Origin: Clostridium sp. CAG:411
Lineage (GTDB): Bacteria; Bacillota; Clostridia; Lachnospirales; Lachnospiraceae
Reading direction: 5' to 3'
DNA length: 43,968 nt
NCBI GenBank assembly: GCA_000437275.1
Contig: FR899696.1
Location: 23,821 to 67,788, forward strand
Below are positions 9,329 through 17,283 of the stretch, piece by piece. The notes beneath the pieces are model-generated. The model saw only the letters and a list, made by a program, of their open reading frames with translations, searched no databases and was not told the origin of the DNA. Both the position numbers and the translations under genes were made by a program. Numbering within the stretch: the first letter of the stretch is position 1; every line of letters starts with the position of its first letter.

Positions 9329-9865
9329 TTATTTTTGACTACGTTTTCTTGCATATGCCAATAATGCTGATACCGTTTTGGAATCCTGAATCGTTCCCTT
9401 CTCTATCATTTGTAACAATTCATCCAAATCATATTCATAGCAGTCAACAAACTCATCTGCATCTAAATGCTGTTCCTTTTTCTGTTCTACTTTACCGCAA
9501 TAAATACCAATTTTTTCATTGCAAAATGCAACTGTTGTATAGATATCTAGTAAATGTTGCGCATCTTCCACAACATATCCTGTTTCCTCTTCTAATTCTC
9601 TGACCGCAGCCTGACAAAAGTCTTCACCTTCATTTATGCCTCCTGCCGGTATCTCCAATGTATAACGTTCCAACGCATTTCGATACTGACGAACCATTAA
9701 AATTTTTCCATCTTTTGTCTCTGCAACAAAAGCCGCAGCACCTTTATGGTCAATAAAATCCCAGTCTGCTTCTACTCCATTAGGTAATAACATTCGGTCT
9801 GTATAAAAAGAAGTAATCTTCCCCTTATGGACCAATGTTCGACCTAATCTTTTATACTTTTCCAT
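9329..9865 (-). CDS. nudF: ADP-ribose pyrophosphatase-type Nudix hydrolase
   Basis: A 178-residue cytoplasmic enzyme with a complete Nudix box in the middle, read as GGINEGEDF through AVRELEEETGY (G-x5-E-x7-REUxEExGU). The N-terminal LVHKGKITSFYTDRMLLPNG and the VRQYRNALERYTLEIPAG stretch are typical of the branch that splits ADP-ribose into AMP and ribose 5-phosphate. Position between proC (28-base gap) and spoIIM indicates one operon and supports the NudF call. GGGGCG upstream of the ATG serves as the ribosome site. Confidence 0.88.
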   Translation of the reverse strand: MEKYKRLGRTLVHKGKITSFYTDRMLLPNGVEADWDFIDHKGAAAFVAETKDGKILMVRQYRNALERYTLEIPAGGINEGEDFCQAAVRELEEETGYVVEDAQHLLDIYTTVAFCNEKIGIYCGKVEQKKEQHLDADEFVDCYEYDLDELLQMIEKGTIQDSKTVSALLAYARKRSQK

Positions 9866-9893
9866 TTTTAAATCGCCCCTATTATCTTACTAT

Positions 9894-10694
9894 TTATTTT
9901 TTGAATGATGTAGATTTCTCATAACATGCATCTGCTGCTTTAATAATTGCGCTTCTAAAGCCACTCTCCTCCAATGCAGATACGGCTGCAATCGTAGTTC
10001 CTGCTGGAGAGCAAACCTGATCCTTCAATACCCCCGGATGCTCTTTTGTTTCTAAAACCATCTTCGCAGATCCAAGCACTGTTTGAGCTGCAAACACATA
10101 TGCTTTGTCTCTTGGAATACCATATTTTACTGCACTATCCGCCAAAGCTTCGATAAACATATATACATAAGCAGGTGAACTTCCACTTGCACATACTACC
10201 GCATTCATCAATTCTTCAGAAACAATTTCGTACTTTCCAAATGAGTCAAAGAACTGGCATACTACTGCTTTTTCTTCTTCTGAAAAAGCATCCTTTGAAA
10301 AGCAAATTCCACTCATACCTTCATTGACTAATGCTGGAGTATTTGGCATTGCCCGAACAACCTTTTTATCCTCTCCAAAATACTTCTTGTAGTGAGAAAT
10401 TGCAATTCCTGGTGCAATTGAAATAACTACATGCTCTGTTGTAATCTCATCCTTAATTTCTTCTAATACACCATCTAAATACTGTGGTTTCACTGCTAAC
10501 ACAACATATTTTACATTTTTCACCAATTCAATATTGGATGCAGCATAGGAAATACCAGTTTTTCCTTTTACCTCTTCTAATTTTTCTTTGTTTACGTCTG
10601 TATAAAGCAATGTAGATTTCTCCATTACATTAGAAGCACCTTTTAACATTGCATATCCCATGTTTCCTGTACCAATAAATCCCAAAACTGCCAT
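9894..10694 (-). CDS. proC: Pyrroline-5-carboxylate reductase
   Basis: A 266-residue enzyme for the last step of proline synthesis, reducing 1-pyrroline-5-carboxylate with NAD(P)H. It has the N-terminal Rossmann motif GFIGTGNMGYAM, the AVKPQ motif, RAMPNTPALVNEG, and the C-terminal dimer/active-site region SGSSPAYVYMFIEALADSAVKYG with DQVCSPAGTTIAAV. Length is normal. AAAGG lies 10 bases before the ATG. It leads a transcript with nudF and spoIIM. No proA or proB is nearby. Confidence 0.95.
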   Translation of the reverse strand: MAVLGFIGTGNMGYAMLKGASNVMEKSTLLYTDVNKEKLEEVKGKTGISYAASNIELVKNVKYVVLAVKPQYLDGVLEEIKDEITTEHVVISIAPGIAISHYKKYFGEDKKVVRAMPNTPALVNEGMSGICFSKDAFSEEEKAVVCQFFDSFGKYEIVSEELMNAVVCASGSSPAYVYMFIEALADSAVKYGIPRDKAYVFAAQTVLGSAKMVLETKEHPGVLKDQVCSPAGTTIAAVSALEESGFRSAIIKAADACYEKSTSFKK

Positions 10695-10808
10695 TTCTAT
10701 CCAACCTTTCTCTAATTAAAATTATGCTTATATTTATAGTACCTCATAAAAAACAGAAAGTAAAGCCATTCAAAAAACTTTGATTCTTTACATATCTAAA
10801 CAAAAAAA

Positions 10809-10845
10809 GAAAAGTATTGAAAATTTTTCCTTTTCAATACTTTTC
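10809..10845 (-). terminator. Rho-independent terminator after rny
   Basis: A 15-bp perfect stem (GAAAAGTATTGAAAA / TTTTCAATACTTTTC) followed on the minus strand by T-rich sequence, 20 bases after the rny stop. Confidence 0.88.
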
Positions 10846-10865
10846 TATATTCTGCGTTACGCTGT

Positions 10866-12431
10866 TTATTTAGCGTAATCAGTTACTCTTGATTCTCGAA
10901 TCACATTCACTTTAATCTGACCAGGATATTCCATCTGTTCTTCAATCTGCTTAGAAATGTTACGAGCCAATAATACCATATCTGAATCATTAACTTGCTC
11001 AGGTACAACCATAATTCGTACCTCTCTACCTGCTTGAATTGCATAGGATTTATCCACACCCTTAAAGCTATTCGTAATATCTTCTAACTGTTTTAATCTG
11101 TTTGTATATGTTTCTAATGTTTCTCTTCTTGCCCCTGGACGAGCTGCCGAAATTGCATCTGCGGCTTGCACAAGACATGCAATCAAGCTTTGAGGTTCTA
11201 CATCTCCATGATGTGCCTCGACAGCATTGATAATCAAAGGTGGTTCTTTATATTTACGGCATAGGCTTACACCTAATTCGATATGCGAACCTTCCATTTC
11301 ACGGTCAACAGCCTTACCAATATCATGTAATAAGCCTGCACGCTTCGCCATTCTAACATCTAAACCAATCTCACCTGCAAGTAAACCAGACAAATGAGCT
11401 ACCTCGATAGAATGCTTTAATGCATTTTGACCATAGCTTGTACGAAATCTCAGTTTTCCAAGTAATCGAACCAATTCAGGATGAATGCCATGAACACCAA
11501 CTTCTAATGTGGCTTCCTCGCCTTCTTCCTTTATCATAATTTCGACTTCTCTTTGTGCCTTTTCAACCATCTCTTCAATTCTGGCTGGATGAATACGTCC
11601 ATCTACAATAAGCTTCTCTAACGCAATTCTTGCAACTTCACGTCTGACAGGATCAAAACCGGACAAAATTACAGCTTCCGGTGTATCATCAATAATCAGG
11701 TCAACACCAGTTAGTGTTTCCAATGTTCGGATATTTCTACCCTCACGACCAATAATACGTCCTTTCATTTCATCATTTGGCAATTGCACAACTGAAATTG
11801 TAGTTTCAGATACATGGTCAACTGCACACTTCTGAATTGCTGTTACAACATAATCCTTGGCTTTTTTATCAGCCTCTTCTTTTGCACGACTTTCCATTTC
11901 TTTAATCATTACAGCAGTTTCGTGCTTCACTTCGTCTTCAACAGTTTTTAAAAGATACTCTTTCGCTTCTTCGGAGGTCAATCCGGAAATCTTCTCCAAC
12001 TCATGTAATTGCTGATCGTGCAATTCCTGTGTACGCTCTTTGATACGTCCGAGCTCCACTTCCCTCTCGTTGAGTTTTCCTTCCTTCTTTTCAAGTGCTT
12101 CCATTTTTCGATCAAGGTTTTCCTCCTTGCTCAAAACACGCTTTTCGTATCGCTGTACTTCCGCACGTCTTTCTTTTACTTCTCGATCCACTTCGTTTTT
12201 GGTCTTTAGGGCAGCTTCCTGTGCTTCTATCTTCGCCTCTTTTTTCAAAGTAACTGCCTCTTTTATTGCAGCGTCTTTAATTTCACGAGCCTTTTCTTCT
12301 GCACTTCCTACCGTAGCTTCATAATTCTTAATTCTATTAGAAATAGCTAATTTCCAAGAAACAAAAGCGGTGATAACGAGTAAAATAAGAACAATAACAC
12401 AGATCACAGCAACTAGTACTGGATTGTCCAC
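10866..12431 (-). CDS. rny: Ribonuclease Y
   Basis: A 521-residue membrane-anchored endoribonuclease that starts decay and processing of many mRNAs in Gram-positive bacteria. One N-terminal TM helix (residues 5-26), a long charged coiled coil (about 30-200), a KH domain with GRIIGREGRNIRTLE (about 228-245), then an HD domain with LLHDIGKAVD and AHHGDVEP, and the usual C-terminal QAGREVRIMV region. Length matches the family. It begins with GTG; GGGAGG stands upstream. It has its own strong promoter and terminator and sits after recX, a common neighbourhood in Clostridia. Confidence 0.96.
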   Translation of the reverse strand: MDNPVLVAVICVIVLILLVITAFVSWKLAISNRIKNYEATVGSAEEKAREIKDAAIKEAVTLKKEAKIEAQEAALKTKNEVDREVKERRAEVQRYEKRVLSKEENLDRKMEALEKKEGKLNEREVELGRIKERTQELHDQQLHELEKISGLTSEEAKEYLLKTVEDEVKHETAVMIKEMESRAKEEADKKAKDYVVTAIQKCAVDHVSETTISVVQLPNDEMKGRIIGREGRNIRTLETLTGVDLIIDDTPEAVILSGFDPVRREVARIALEKLIVDGRIHPARIEEMVEKAQREVEIMIKEEGEEATLEVGVHGIHPELVRLLGKLRFRTSYGQNALKHSIEVAHLSGLLAGEIGLDVRMAKRAGLLHDIGKAVDREMEGSHIELGVSLCRKYKEPPLIINAVEAHHGDVEPQSLIACLVQAADAISAARPGARRETLETYTNRLKQLEDITNSFKGVDKSYAIQAGREVRIMVVPEQVNDSDMVLLARNISKQIEEQMEYPGQIKVNVIRESRVTDYAK

Positions 12432-12482
12432 ACTCGAACACCTCCCTATTCATTTTTTCACTGTGCATAACACAACATATTA

Positions 12483-12511
12483 ATTTTATCCTTTTCTCCA
12501 CTAAATGTCAA
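12483..12511 (-). promoter_or_regulatory. Predicted strong sigma-A promoter of rny
   Basis: Consensus TTGACA (12506-12511) and TAAAAT (12483-12488) on the minus strand, 17 bases apart, give a leader of about 45 bases. Confidence 0.8.
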
Positions 12512-12584
12512 GCAACAAAAAGTAATATATTTGTAGCACTCCCGCCGCCAGTTTACGTCTTACAACAATTTTATCCAAATACAC

Positions 12585-13190
12585 TTAATCATTATACTCA
12601 TACTCTTTTAAAACCTTTTTTATATTATATATGGAAAAACCTTGACGATACAAAGATGCCAATATCTTTTCCCTCTGTTCTCTTGTTTGAATAGAAGCCC
12701 CTTTTAATTTCTTTTCAATGGCTTTCTTTATCGGTGCATCTTCTGAATATTCTTCGTCAAAAAAATCATCTGACAAATCCTTTTTTATTCCTTTTTGCTG
12801 CAATCTAAGCTCTATCCACTTGCGACTATGCTTCTTTTTATTCACATCAACAAAATTCTCTGCATATCTATAATCATCAATATAGTGCATGTCATACAAA
12901 TACGCAATGGTTTTCTCTATTATATCCTCGTTGTAAAGCTGTCGCTTTAATTTTGTACGCAGTTCCTGTTCTGTCTGATTACAGAATTTTAAATATGATA
13001 CAGCCTTTCGTTTGCATTTTTCTAAAATTGATTCTTTTTTAATTTTCTGTAACTGCTCCTCTGAAATCTCTCCATTCAGTTCAATCTTCCAAAAGTACAG
13101 TTCCTTCCAGCTCAGCCAAAAAGCATATTCCCCATCAATAAAAACTTTATACTTATACTTTCCATTTTTCTCTATTGCTGTTACCTGCAC
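12585..13190 (-). CDS. recX: RecX family regulator of RecA
   Basis: A 201-residue basic protein of the RecX family, which binds RecA filaments and modulates recombination. The repeated three-helix motifs are visible, for example CKRKAVSYLKFCNQTEQELRTKL, YLYDMHYIDDYRYAENFV and LRLQQKGIKKDL, plus a C-terminal LYRQGFSIYNIKKVLKEY. It follows recA after 58 bases that contain a hairpin, so expression is probably by read-through from recA. It begins with GTG preceded by GGGAGAG. Confidence 0.92.
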   Translation of the reverse strand: MQVTAIEKNGKYKYKVFIDGEYAFWLSWKELYFWKIELNGEISEEQLQKIKKESILEKCKRKAVSYLKFCNQTEQELRTKLKRQLYNEDIIEKTIAYLYDMHYIDDYRYAENFVDVNKKKHSRKWIELRLQQKGIKKDLSDDFFDEEYSEDAPIKKAIEKKLKGASIQTREQREKILASLYRQGFSIYNIKKVLKEYEYND

Positions 13191-13213
13191 ACTTTTACTC
13201 TCCCATCATAAAG

Positions 13214-13243
13214 AAAAAGTGTCTGATTGCTCAAACACTTTTT
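13214..13243 (-). terminator. Hairpin (attenuating terminator?) between recA and recX
   Basis: A 9-bp stem (AAAAAGTGT / ACACTTTTT) extended by TGA/TCA across one mismatch is followed on the minus strand by a short broken T tract. It probably lowers, rather than stops, transcription into recX. Confidence 0.65.
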
Positions 13244-13248
13244 GCTTT

Positions 13249-14313
13249 TTATTCTTTCTCTACGGTCTGTTCAACTGTTTCCTCTTCGCTATCCTGTGAC
13301 TGTTCCTCAGGCGTTTCCTCTAACGCAAACCGTTCTCGTACTTTCTTATCAATTTCAGCAAAAACATCTGGATTTTCTTTTAGATAATTTTTTGCATTCT
13401 CTCTACCCTGTCCGATTTTAGTTCCTTCATAAGCATACCATGCACCACTCTTCACAACTACTCCTTCGCTGGCAGCTAAGTCAAGAACATCTCCTGTTCT
13501 GGAAATTCCCTCTCCGAACATAATATCAAATTCAGCTTCTTTGAATGGTGGTGCAACTTTATTTTTAACGATACGGACTCTTGTACGATTACCAATTGCC
13601 TCACCATTTTGCTTTAATGTTTCAATTCTACGAACATCCATACGAATGGAAGAATAGAATTTAAGTGCACGACCACCAGTAGTTGTCTCTGGATTACCAA
13701 ACATCACACCAACTTTTTCACGAAGCTGGTTAATAAAAATAACGATACAATTTGACTTACTGATAATAGCAGTTAATTTTCTCAACGCCTGTGACATAAG
13801 TCTAGCCTGCAATCCCACATGCGAATCACCCATGTCACCATCAATCTCAGCTTTTGGCACTAATGCTGCTACGGAGTCTACAATCAAAATGTCCACTGCA
13901 CCAGAACGAACCATAGTCTCGGTAATCTCTAATGCCTGTTCTCCATTATCTGGCTGTGAAATATATAAATTTTCAATATCAACTCCTATATTTCTTGCAT
14001 AAGCGGGATCTAATGCATGCTCCGCATCAATAAATCCTGCAATTCCCCCTGCCTTTTGAACTTCTGCCACCATATGTAATGCAACGGTTGTCTTACCACT
14101 GGATTCTGGTCCGTAGATTTCCACAATTCTTCCCTTTGGCACACCACCAAGGCCTAATGCTAAATCCAAACTAAGAGAACCTGTTGACACTGTTTCAATC
14201 TGCATATTCGCACTTTTATCTCCTAGCTTCATAACGGAACCTTTTCCATACTGCTTTTCAATCTGTGCTAATGCTGCTTCCAATGCCTTCATTTTATTTG
14301 TATTTTTTTCCAT
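13249..14313 (-). CDS. recA: Recombinase RecA
   Basis: A 354-residue strand-exchange protein and LexA co-protease. Seen in order: Walker A GPESSGKTT (about 69-77), the DAEHALDP region, Walker B LIVDSVAALVP, the loop L1/L2 region with FINQLREKVGVMFGNPETTTGG, and an acidic C-terminal tail (EETPEEQSQDSEEE). Length is normal. The ATG has AAAGGAGAGAG before it. It is preceded by a promoter with a LexA box just downstream of the start of transcription. No cinA gene lies upstream, unlike many Firmicutes. Confidence 0.98.
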   Translation of the reverse strand: MEKNTNKMKALEAALAQIEKQYGKGSVMKLGDKSANMQIETVSTGSLSLDLALGLGGVPKGRIVEIYGPESSGKTTVALHMVAEVQKAGGIAGFIDAEHALDPAYARNIGVDIENLYISQPDNGEQALEITETMVRSGAVDILIVDSVAALVPKAEIDGDMGDSHVGLQARLMSQALRKLTAIISKSNCIVIFINQLREKVGVMFGNPETTTGGRALKFYSSIRMDVRRIETLKQNGEAIGNRTRVRIVKNKVAPPFKEAEFDIMFGEGISRTGDVLDLAASEGVVVKSGAWYAYEGTKIGQGRENAKNYLKENPDVFAEIDKKVRERFALEETPEEQSQDSEEETVEQTVEKE

Positions 14314-14331
14314 TCTACTCTCTCCTTTTCA

Positions 14332-14345
14332 CGAACACCTGTTCT
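14332..14345 (-). promoter_or_regulatory. LexA (SOS) operator at recA
   Basis: CGAACACCTGTTCT differs from the Gram-positive SOS consensus CGAACRNRYGTTYG only in the third-from-end region and the last base; both CGAAC and GTTC half-sites are present. It covers about +4 to +17 of the predicted recA transcript, where bound LexA would block initiation. Confidence 0.8.
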
Positions 14346-14354
14346 ATGTAATTT

Positions 14355-14383
14355 ATAATAATATATATTTTTTGTTATGTCAA
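14355..14383 (-). promoter_or_regulatory. Predicted sigma-A promoter of recA
   Basis: TTGACA (14378-14383) and TATTAT (14355-14360) on the minus strand, 17 bases apart. Confidence 0.78.
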
Positions 14384-14562
14384 GGCAAATCTTTGTTTTC
14401 AGATAGAATACTTTTCTAGTATGTTTTCAAAAATCTCCCTATGCAATACCTATATTATATGGAAAAATGCAATACAGAACGTATTGACTAATTGAAATAA
14501 GATATTTCCATTATACAAATAATTTTGAGAAATGTAAAGCAACAATTCCTTTTGTCAAAAAA
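14384..14562 (+). other. Non-coding stretch between ilvA terminator and recA promoter, with a short direct repeat
   Basis: No frame, promoter with good spacing or RNA gene could be recognised here. The only pattern is a perfect 9-base direct repeat, ATGCAATAC, at 14441-14449 and 14467-14475 (26 bases apart, start to start), which could be a protein-binding site upstream of the recA promoter or chance. Confidence 0.4.
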
Positions 14563-14598
14563 AGTCAGATAGACGTTCGTTAAAACTTCTATCTGACT
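14563..14598 (-). terminator. Rho-independent terminator after ilvA
   Basis: A perfect 10-bp stem (GTCAGATAGA / TCTATCTGAC) followed on the minus strand by seven T. Confidence 0.88.
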
Positions 14599-14629
14599 TT
14601 CTATTTTTTATTCTCTTTTTACTGTTCTT

Positions 14630-15847
14630 CTAGTAAATGCTCTTTGGCTCTTCAATTTTAGGATGATATCCTTTTTCTTCTAATGCTTTGATAATTTCTT
14701 CTTTATGTTCATGGCCAAATGCTTCCATCGTAATTTGCAGCTCAACTGCTGTATTTCTATTAATACTTACGAACTGGTTATGATCCAATCGAATCACATT
14801 TCCTCTCTGTTCTGCAATTACATTTGCAACATTTACAAGTTCACCTGGTCTATCTGGCAAACGAACCGATACGGTAAATACTCGTCCTCTTTGAATCAAT
14901 CCATGTTGTACTACTGATGAAATGGTAATTACGTCCATATTACCACCACTTAAAACAGATACAACTTTCTTTCCTTTGCAATCTAAGTGATTTAATGCAG
15001 CTACCGTCAACAATCCAGAGTTTTCTACTACCATCTTGTGATTTTCCATCATATCCAAAAATGCCACAATAAGCTCTCTATCTTCAACGGTAATAATATC
15101 ATCAATATTTTTCTGTAAGTATGGGAAAATAGTGCTTCCAGGTGTTTTTACTGCTGTACCATCTGCAATCGTATCTACATTTGGTAAGGATACGACTTTT
15201 CCCTGTTTTAAAGATTCCTGTAAACAGTTTGCGCCAGCAGGCTCAACACCAATTACTTTAACATTTGGATTAAGCATCTTTGCTAACGTAGAAACTCCTG
15301 TAGCAAGACCGCCACCACCAATTGGAACAAGAATAATATCCACTGTTGGCAAGTCTTTAAAGATTTCCATAGCAATAGTTCCCTGACCAGTGGCTACCTG
15401 CTCATCATCAAAAGGATGAATAAAAGTGGCACCTGTTTCCTCCGCAAGTTTTAATGCATATGCACAAGCATCGTCATAAACATTACCGTATAACACAACT
15501 TCTGCTCCATAACTCTTGGTACGATTCACCTTTATCAATGGTGTCGTTGTTGGCATTACAATCGTAGCCTTTGCACCGTAAATCTTTGCTGCATATGCAA
15601 CTCCCTGTGCATGGTTTCCTGCTGAAGCAGTAATCAATCCTTTTGCACGATCTTCCTTGGAAAGTGTGCTAATCTTATAATAGGCTCCACGAACCTTATA
15701 TGCGCCTGTATATTGCATATTTTCGGGTTTTAAATATACCTTATTTCCTGATGTTGCAGAAAAATACTCACTATACACAAGTTTTGTTCTGTTAATCACC
15801 TTTTTGACACATTCTGATGCTTCCTCAAATTTTTCTAATGTCAACAT
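14630..15847 (-). CDS. ilvA: Threonine ammonia-lyase with C-terminal ACT domain
   Basis: A 405-residue PLP enzyme converting threonine to 2-oxobutanoate and ammonia, the first step towards isoleucine, or threonine catabolism. The PLP lysine lies in TGAYKVRGAYYKI, SAGNHAQGVAYAA and the glycine loop GGGGLATG follow, and a C-terminal ACT-type domain (SVRLPDRPGELVNVANVI) suggests amino-acid control. The length fits the medium-length family rather than the 500-residue biosynthetic IlvA, so a catabolic role is possible. ATG at 15847 is chosen (AGAGG 9 bases upstream) over TTG at 15856. No T-box leader is visible. Confidence 0.92.
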   Translation of the reverse strand: MLTLEKFEEASECVKKVINRTKLVYSEYFSATSGNKVYLKPENMQYTGAYKVRGAYYKISTLSKEDRAKGLITASAGNHAQGVAYAAKIYGAKATIVMPTTTPLIKVNRTKSYGAEVVLYGNVYDDACAYALKLAEETGATFIHPFDDEQVATGQGTIAMEIFKDLPTVDIILVPIGGGGLATGVSTLAKMLNPNVKVIGVEPAGANCLQESLKQGKVVSLPNVDTIADGTAVKTPGSTIFPYLQKNIDDIITVEDRELIVAFLDMMENHKMVVENSGLLTVAALNHLDCKGKKVVSVLSGGNMDVITISSVVQHGLIQRGRVFTVSVRLPDRPGELVNVANVIAEQRGNVIRLDHNQFVSINRNTAVELQITMEAFGHEHKEEIIKALEEKGYHPKIEEPKSIY

Positions 15848-15891
15848 TACAAACAACCTCTTTTCTCATCCTGTATGATTCTTATCTATAT

Positions 15892-15920
15892 ATTCTAGCA
15901 CTATTACTTTTTTGTTGCAA
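15892..15920 (-). promoter_or_regulatory. Predicted sigma-A promoter of ilvA
   Basis: TTGCAA (15915-15920) and TAGAAT (15892-15897) on the minus strand, 17 bases apart. Confidence 0.65.
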
Positions 15921-15964
15921 GTCATTGTTTGGTATAAACGCCCGACAACAAAGAATAATGTCCT

Positions 15965-17272
15965 CTATTCTTCTACTTCAAACAACGCTTCCACAAAATC
16001 ATCTGCATTGAATTTTTGCAAATCGTCTATCTTTTCACCAATACCAATATATTTTACAGGTATCTTTAATTCAGACTGAATGGCAATTGCAATACCACCT
16101 TTGGCAGTACCATCCAATTTTGTCAAAATGATACCTGTGATGTCTGCTACTTCACTAAATTGCTTTGCCTGTGCCATTGCATTCTGTCCCGTAGTTCCGT
16201 CCAATACAATAAATGTTTCACGATAAGCATCTGGATATTCACGGTCAATAATACGATTGATTTTTTTCAATTCTTCCATCAAATTCTTTTTATTATGCAA
16301 TCGACCTGCTGTATCGACTAAAAGGATATCTGTTCCCTTTGCTTTTGCAGAAGCTAACGCATCAAACACTACAGCCGCAGGATCAGAACCTTCCTGCTGT
16401 GCAATAATATCCACACCTGCTCGGTTCGTCCATTCCTCTAACTGTTCGATTGCAGCCGCACGGAAGGTATCTGCCGCAGCCACAAGTACCTTTTTTCCCT
16501 TTTTCTTTAACTGGCTGGATAATTTTCCAATCGAAGTAGTCTTTCCCACTCCATTTACACCAATAAATAATACTACCGATTTTTTATCTTCAAAATCATA
16601 GGCATTTTTTTCAACATGCATCTGCTCTTTGATACTATCAATCAAAATCTGCTTGCACTCAGCCACATCTTTAATTTTTTCTTCCTTTACTCGTTTGCGT
16701 AATTGCTCTAAAATCTCTGTCGTTGCATGTATTCCAATATCTGCCATCACAAGCACTTCTTCCAATTCCTCATAGAAGTCCTCGTCTATCTTAGTAAAAC
16801 TACTAAAGATTGAATCGATGCCATTTGCAATATTATCGCGAGTTTTCGTTAAGCCAGATACCAAACGTTTGAAAAAGCCTTTCTTCTCTTTTCCCTCACT
16901 CTTTTCCACTTCTGTTGCTACCGCTTCCTGAATATCATCCTGCATGGTATCCATATACATTTCATCATTTTCTAACTCTTCTTCTACTTCTGGTTCTTTC
17001 TCCTCTGTTCCATCTTCGTTTGAGGAGATTTCCTCAAAAACAGCTTCTCGAATCGAGCCTTGCAAACTTCCTGTTACATTGACAGAATCTGCATTTTCTT
17101 CTTCCTGCTCCTCTTCCTCAAATTCTTTAACTGCCTCTTCCTGTTTAATCTCTGAGGATATTGCATCTTGTATATCCTGTGTATCACTTTCAACTAAATT
17201 TTCCGACCCACCGGGCCCCTCAGGTACGTCTGTTTCATCCTTCTTTTTTCTAAATAAACCAAATAATGCCAT
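15965..17272 (-). CDS. ftsY: Signal recognition particle receptor FtsY
   Basis: A 435-residue GTPase that docks SRP-ribosome complexes at the membrane. It has an amphipathic start (MALFGLFRKKK), a long acidic A domain (about 15-130), then the NG domain: helical N part (about 135-225), G1 GVNGVGKTTSIGK, the DTFRAAAIEQL motif, DTAGR, TKLDGTAKGG and the closing GIGEKIDDLQKF. GGAGG sits before the ATG, 11 bases after the smc stop. It is the last gene of the plsX-acpP-rnc-smc-ftsY cluster. Confidence 0.97.
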   Translation of the reverse strand: MALFGLFRKKKDETDVPEGPGGSENLVESDTQDIQDAISSEIKQEEAVKEFEEEEQEEENADSVNVTGSLQGSIREAVFEEISSNEDGTEEKEPEVEEELENDEMYMDTMQDDIQEAVATEVEKSEGKEKKGFFKRLVSGLTKTRDNIANGIDSIFSSFTKIDEDFYEELEEVLVMADIGIHATTEILEQLRKRVKEEKIKDVAECKQILIDSIKEQMHVEKNAYDFEDKKSVVLFIGVNGVGKTTSIGKLSSQLKKKGKKVLVAAADTFRAAAIEQLEEWTNRAGVDIIAQQEGSDPAAVVFDALASAKAKGTDILLVDTAGRLHNKKNLMEELKKINRIIDREYPDAYRETFIVLDGTTGQNAMAQAKQFSEVADITGIILTKLDGTAKGGIAIAIQSELKIPVKYIGIGEKIDDLQKFNADDFVEALFEVEE

Positions 17273-17283
17273 CTTTTTTCCTC

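Noticed and set aside
12432..12447. Possible LexA half-site (CGAACACC) before rny
   Set aside because: Only one half matches; the other half-site GTTCG is absent, and the bases belong to the ribosome-binding region.
15848..15964. T-box or leader-peptide attenuator before ilvA
   Set aside because: No T-box core, no Ile/Thr-rich leader frame and only a simple promoter are visible.
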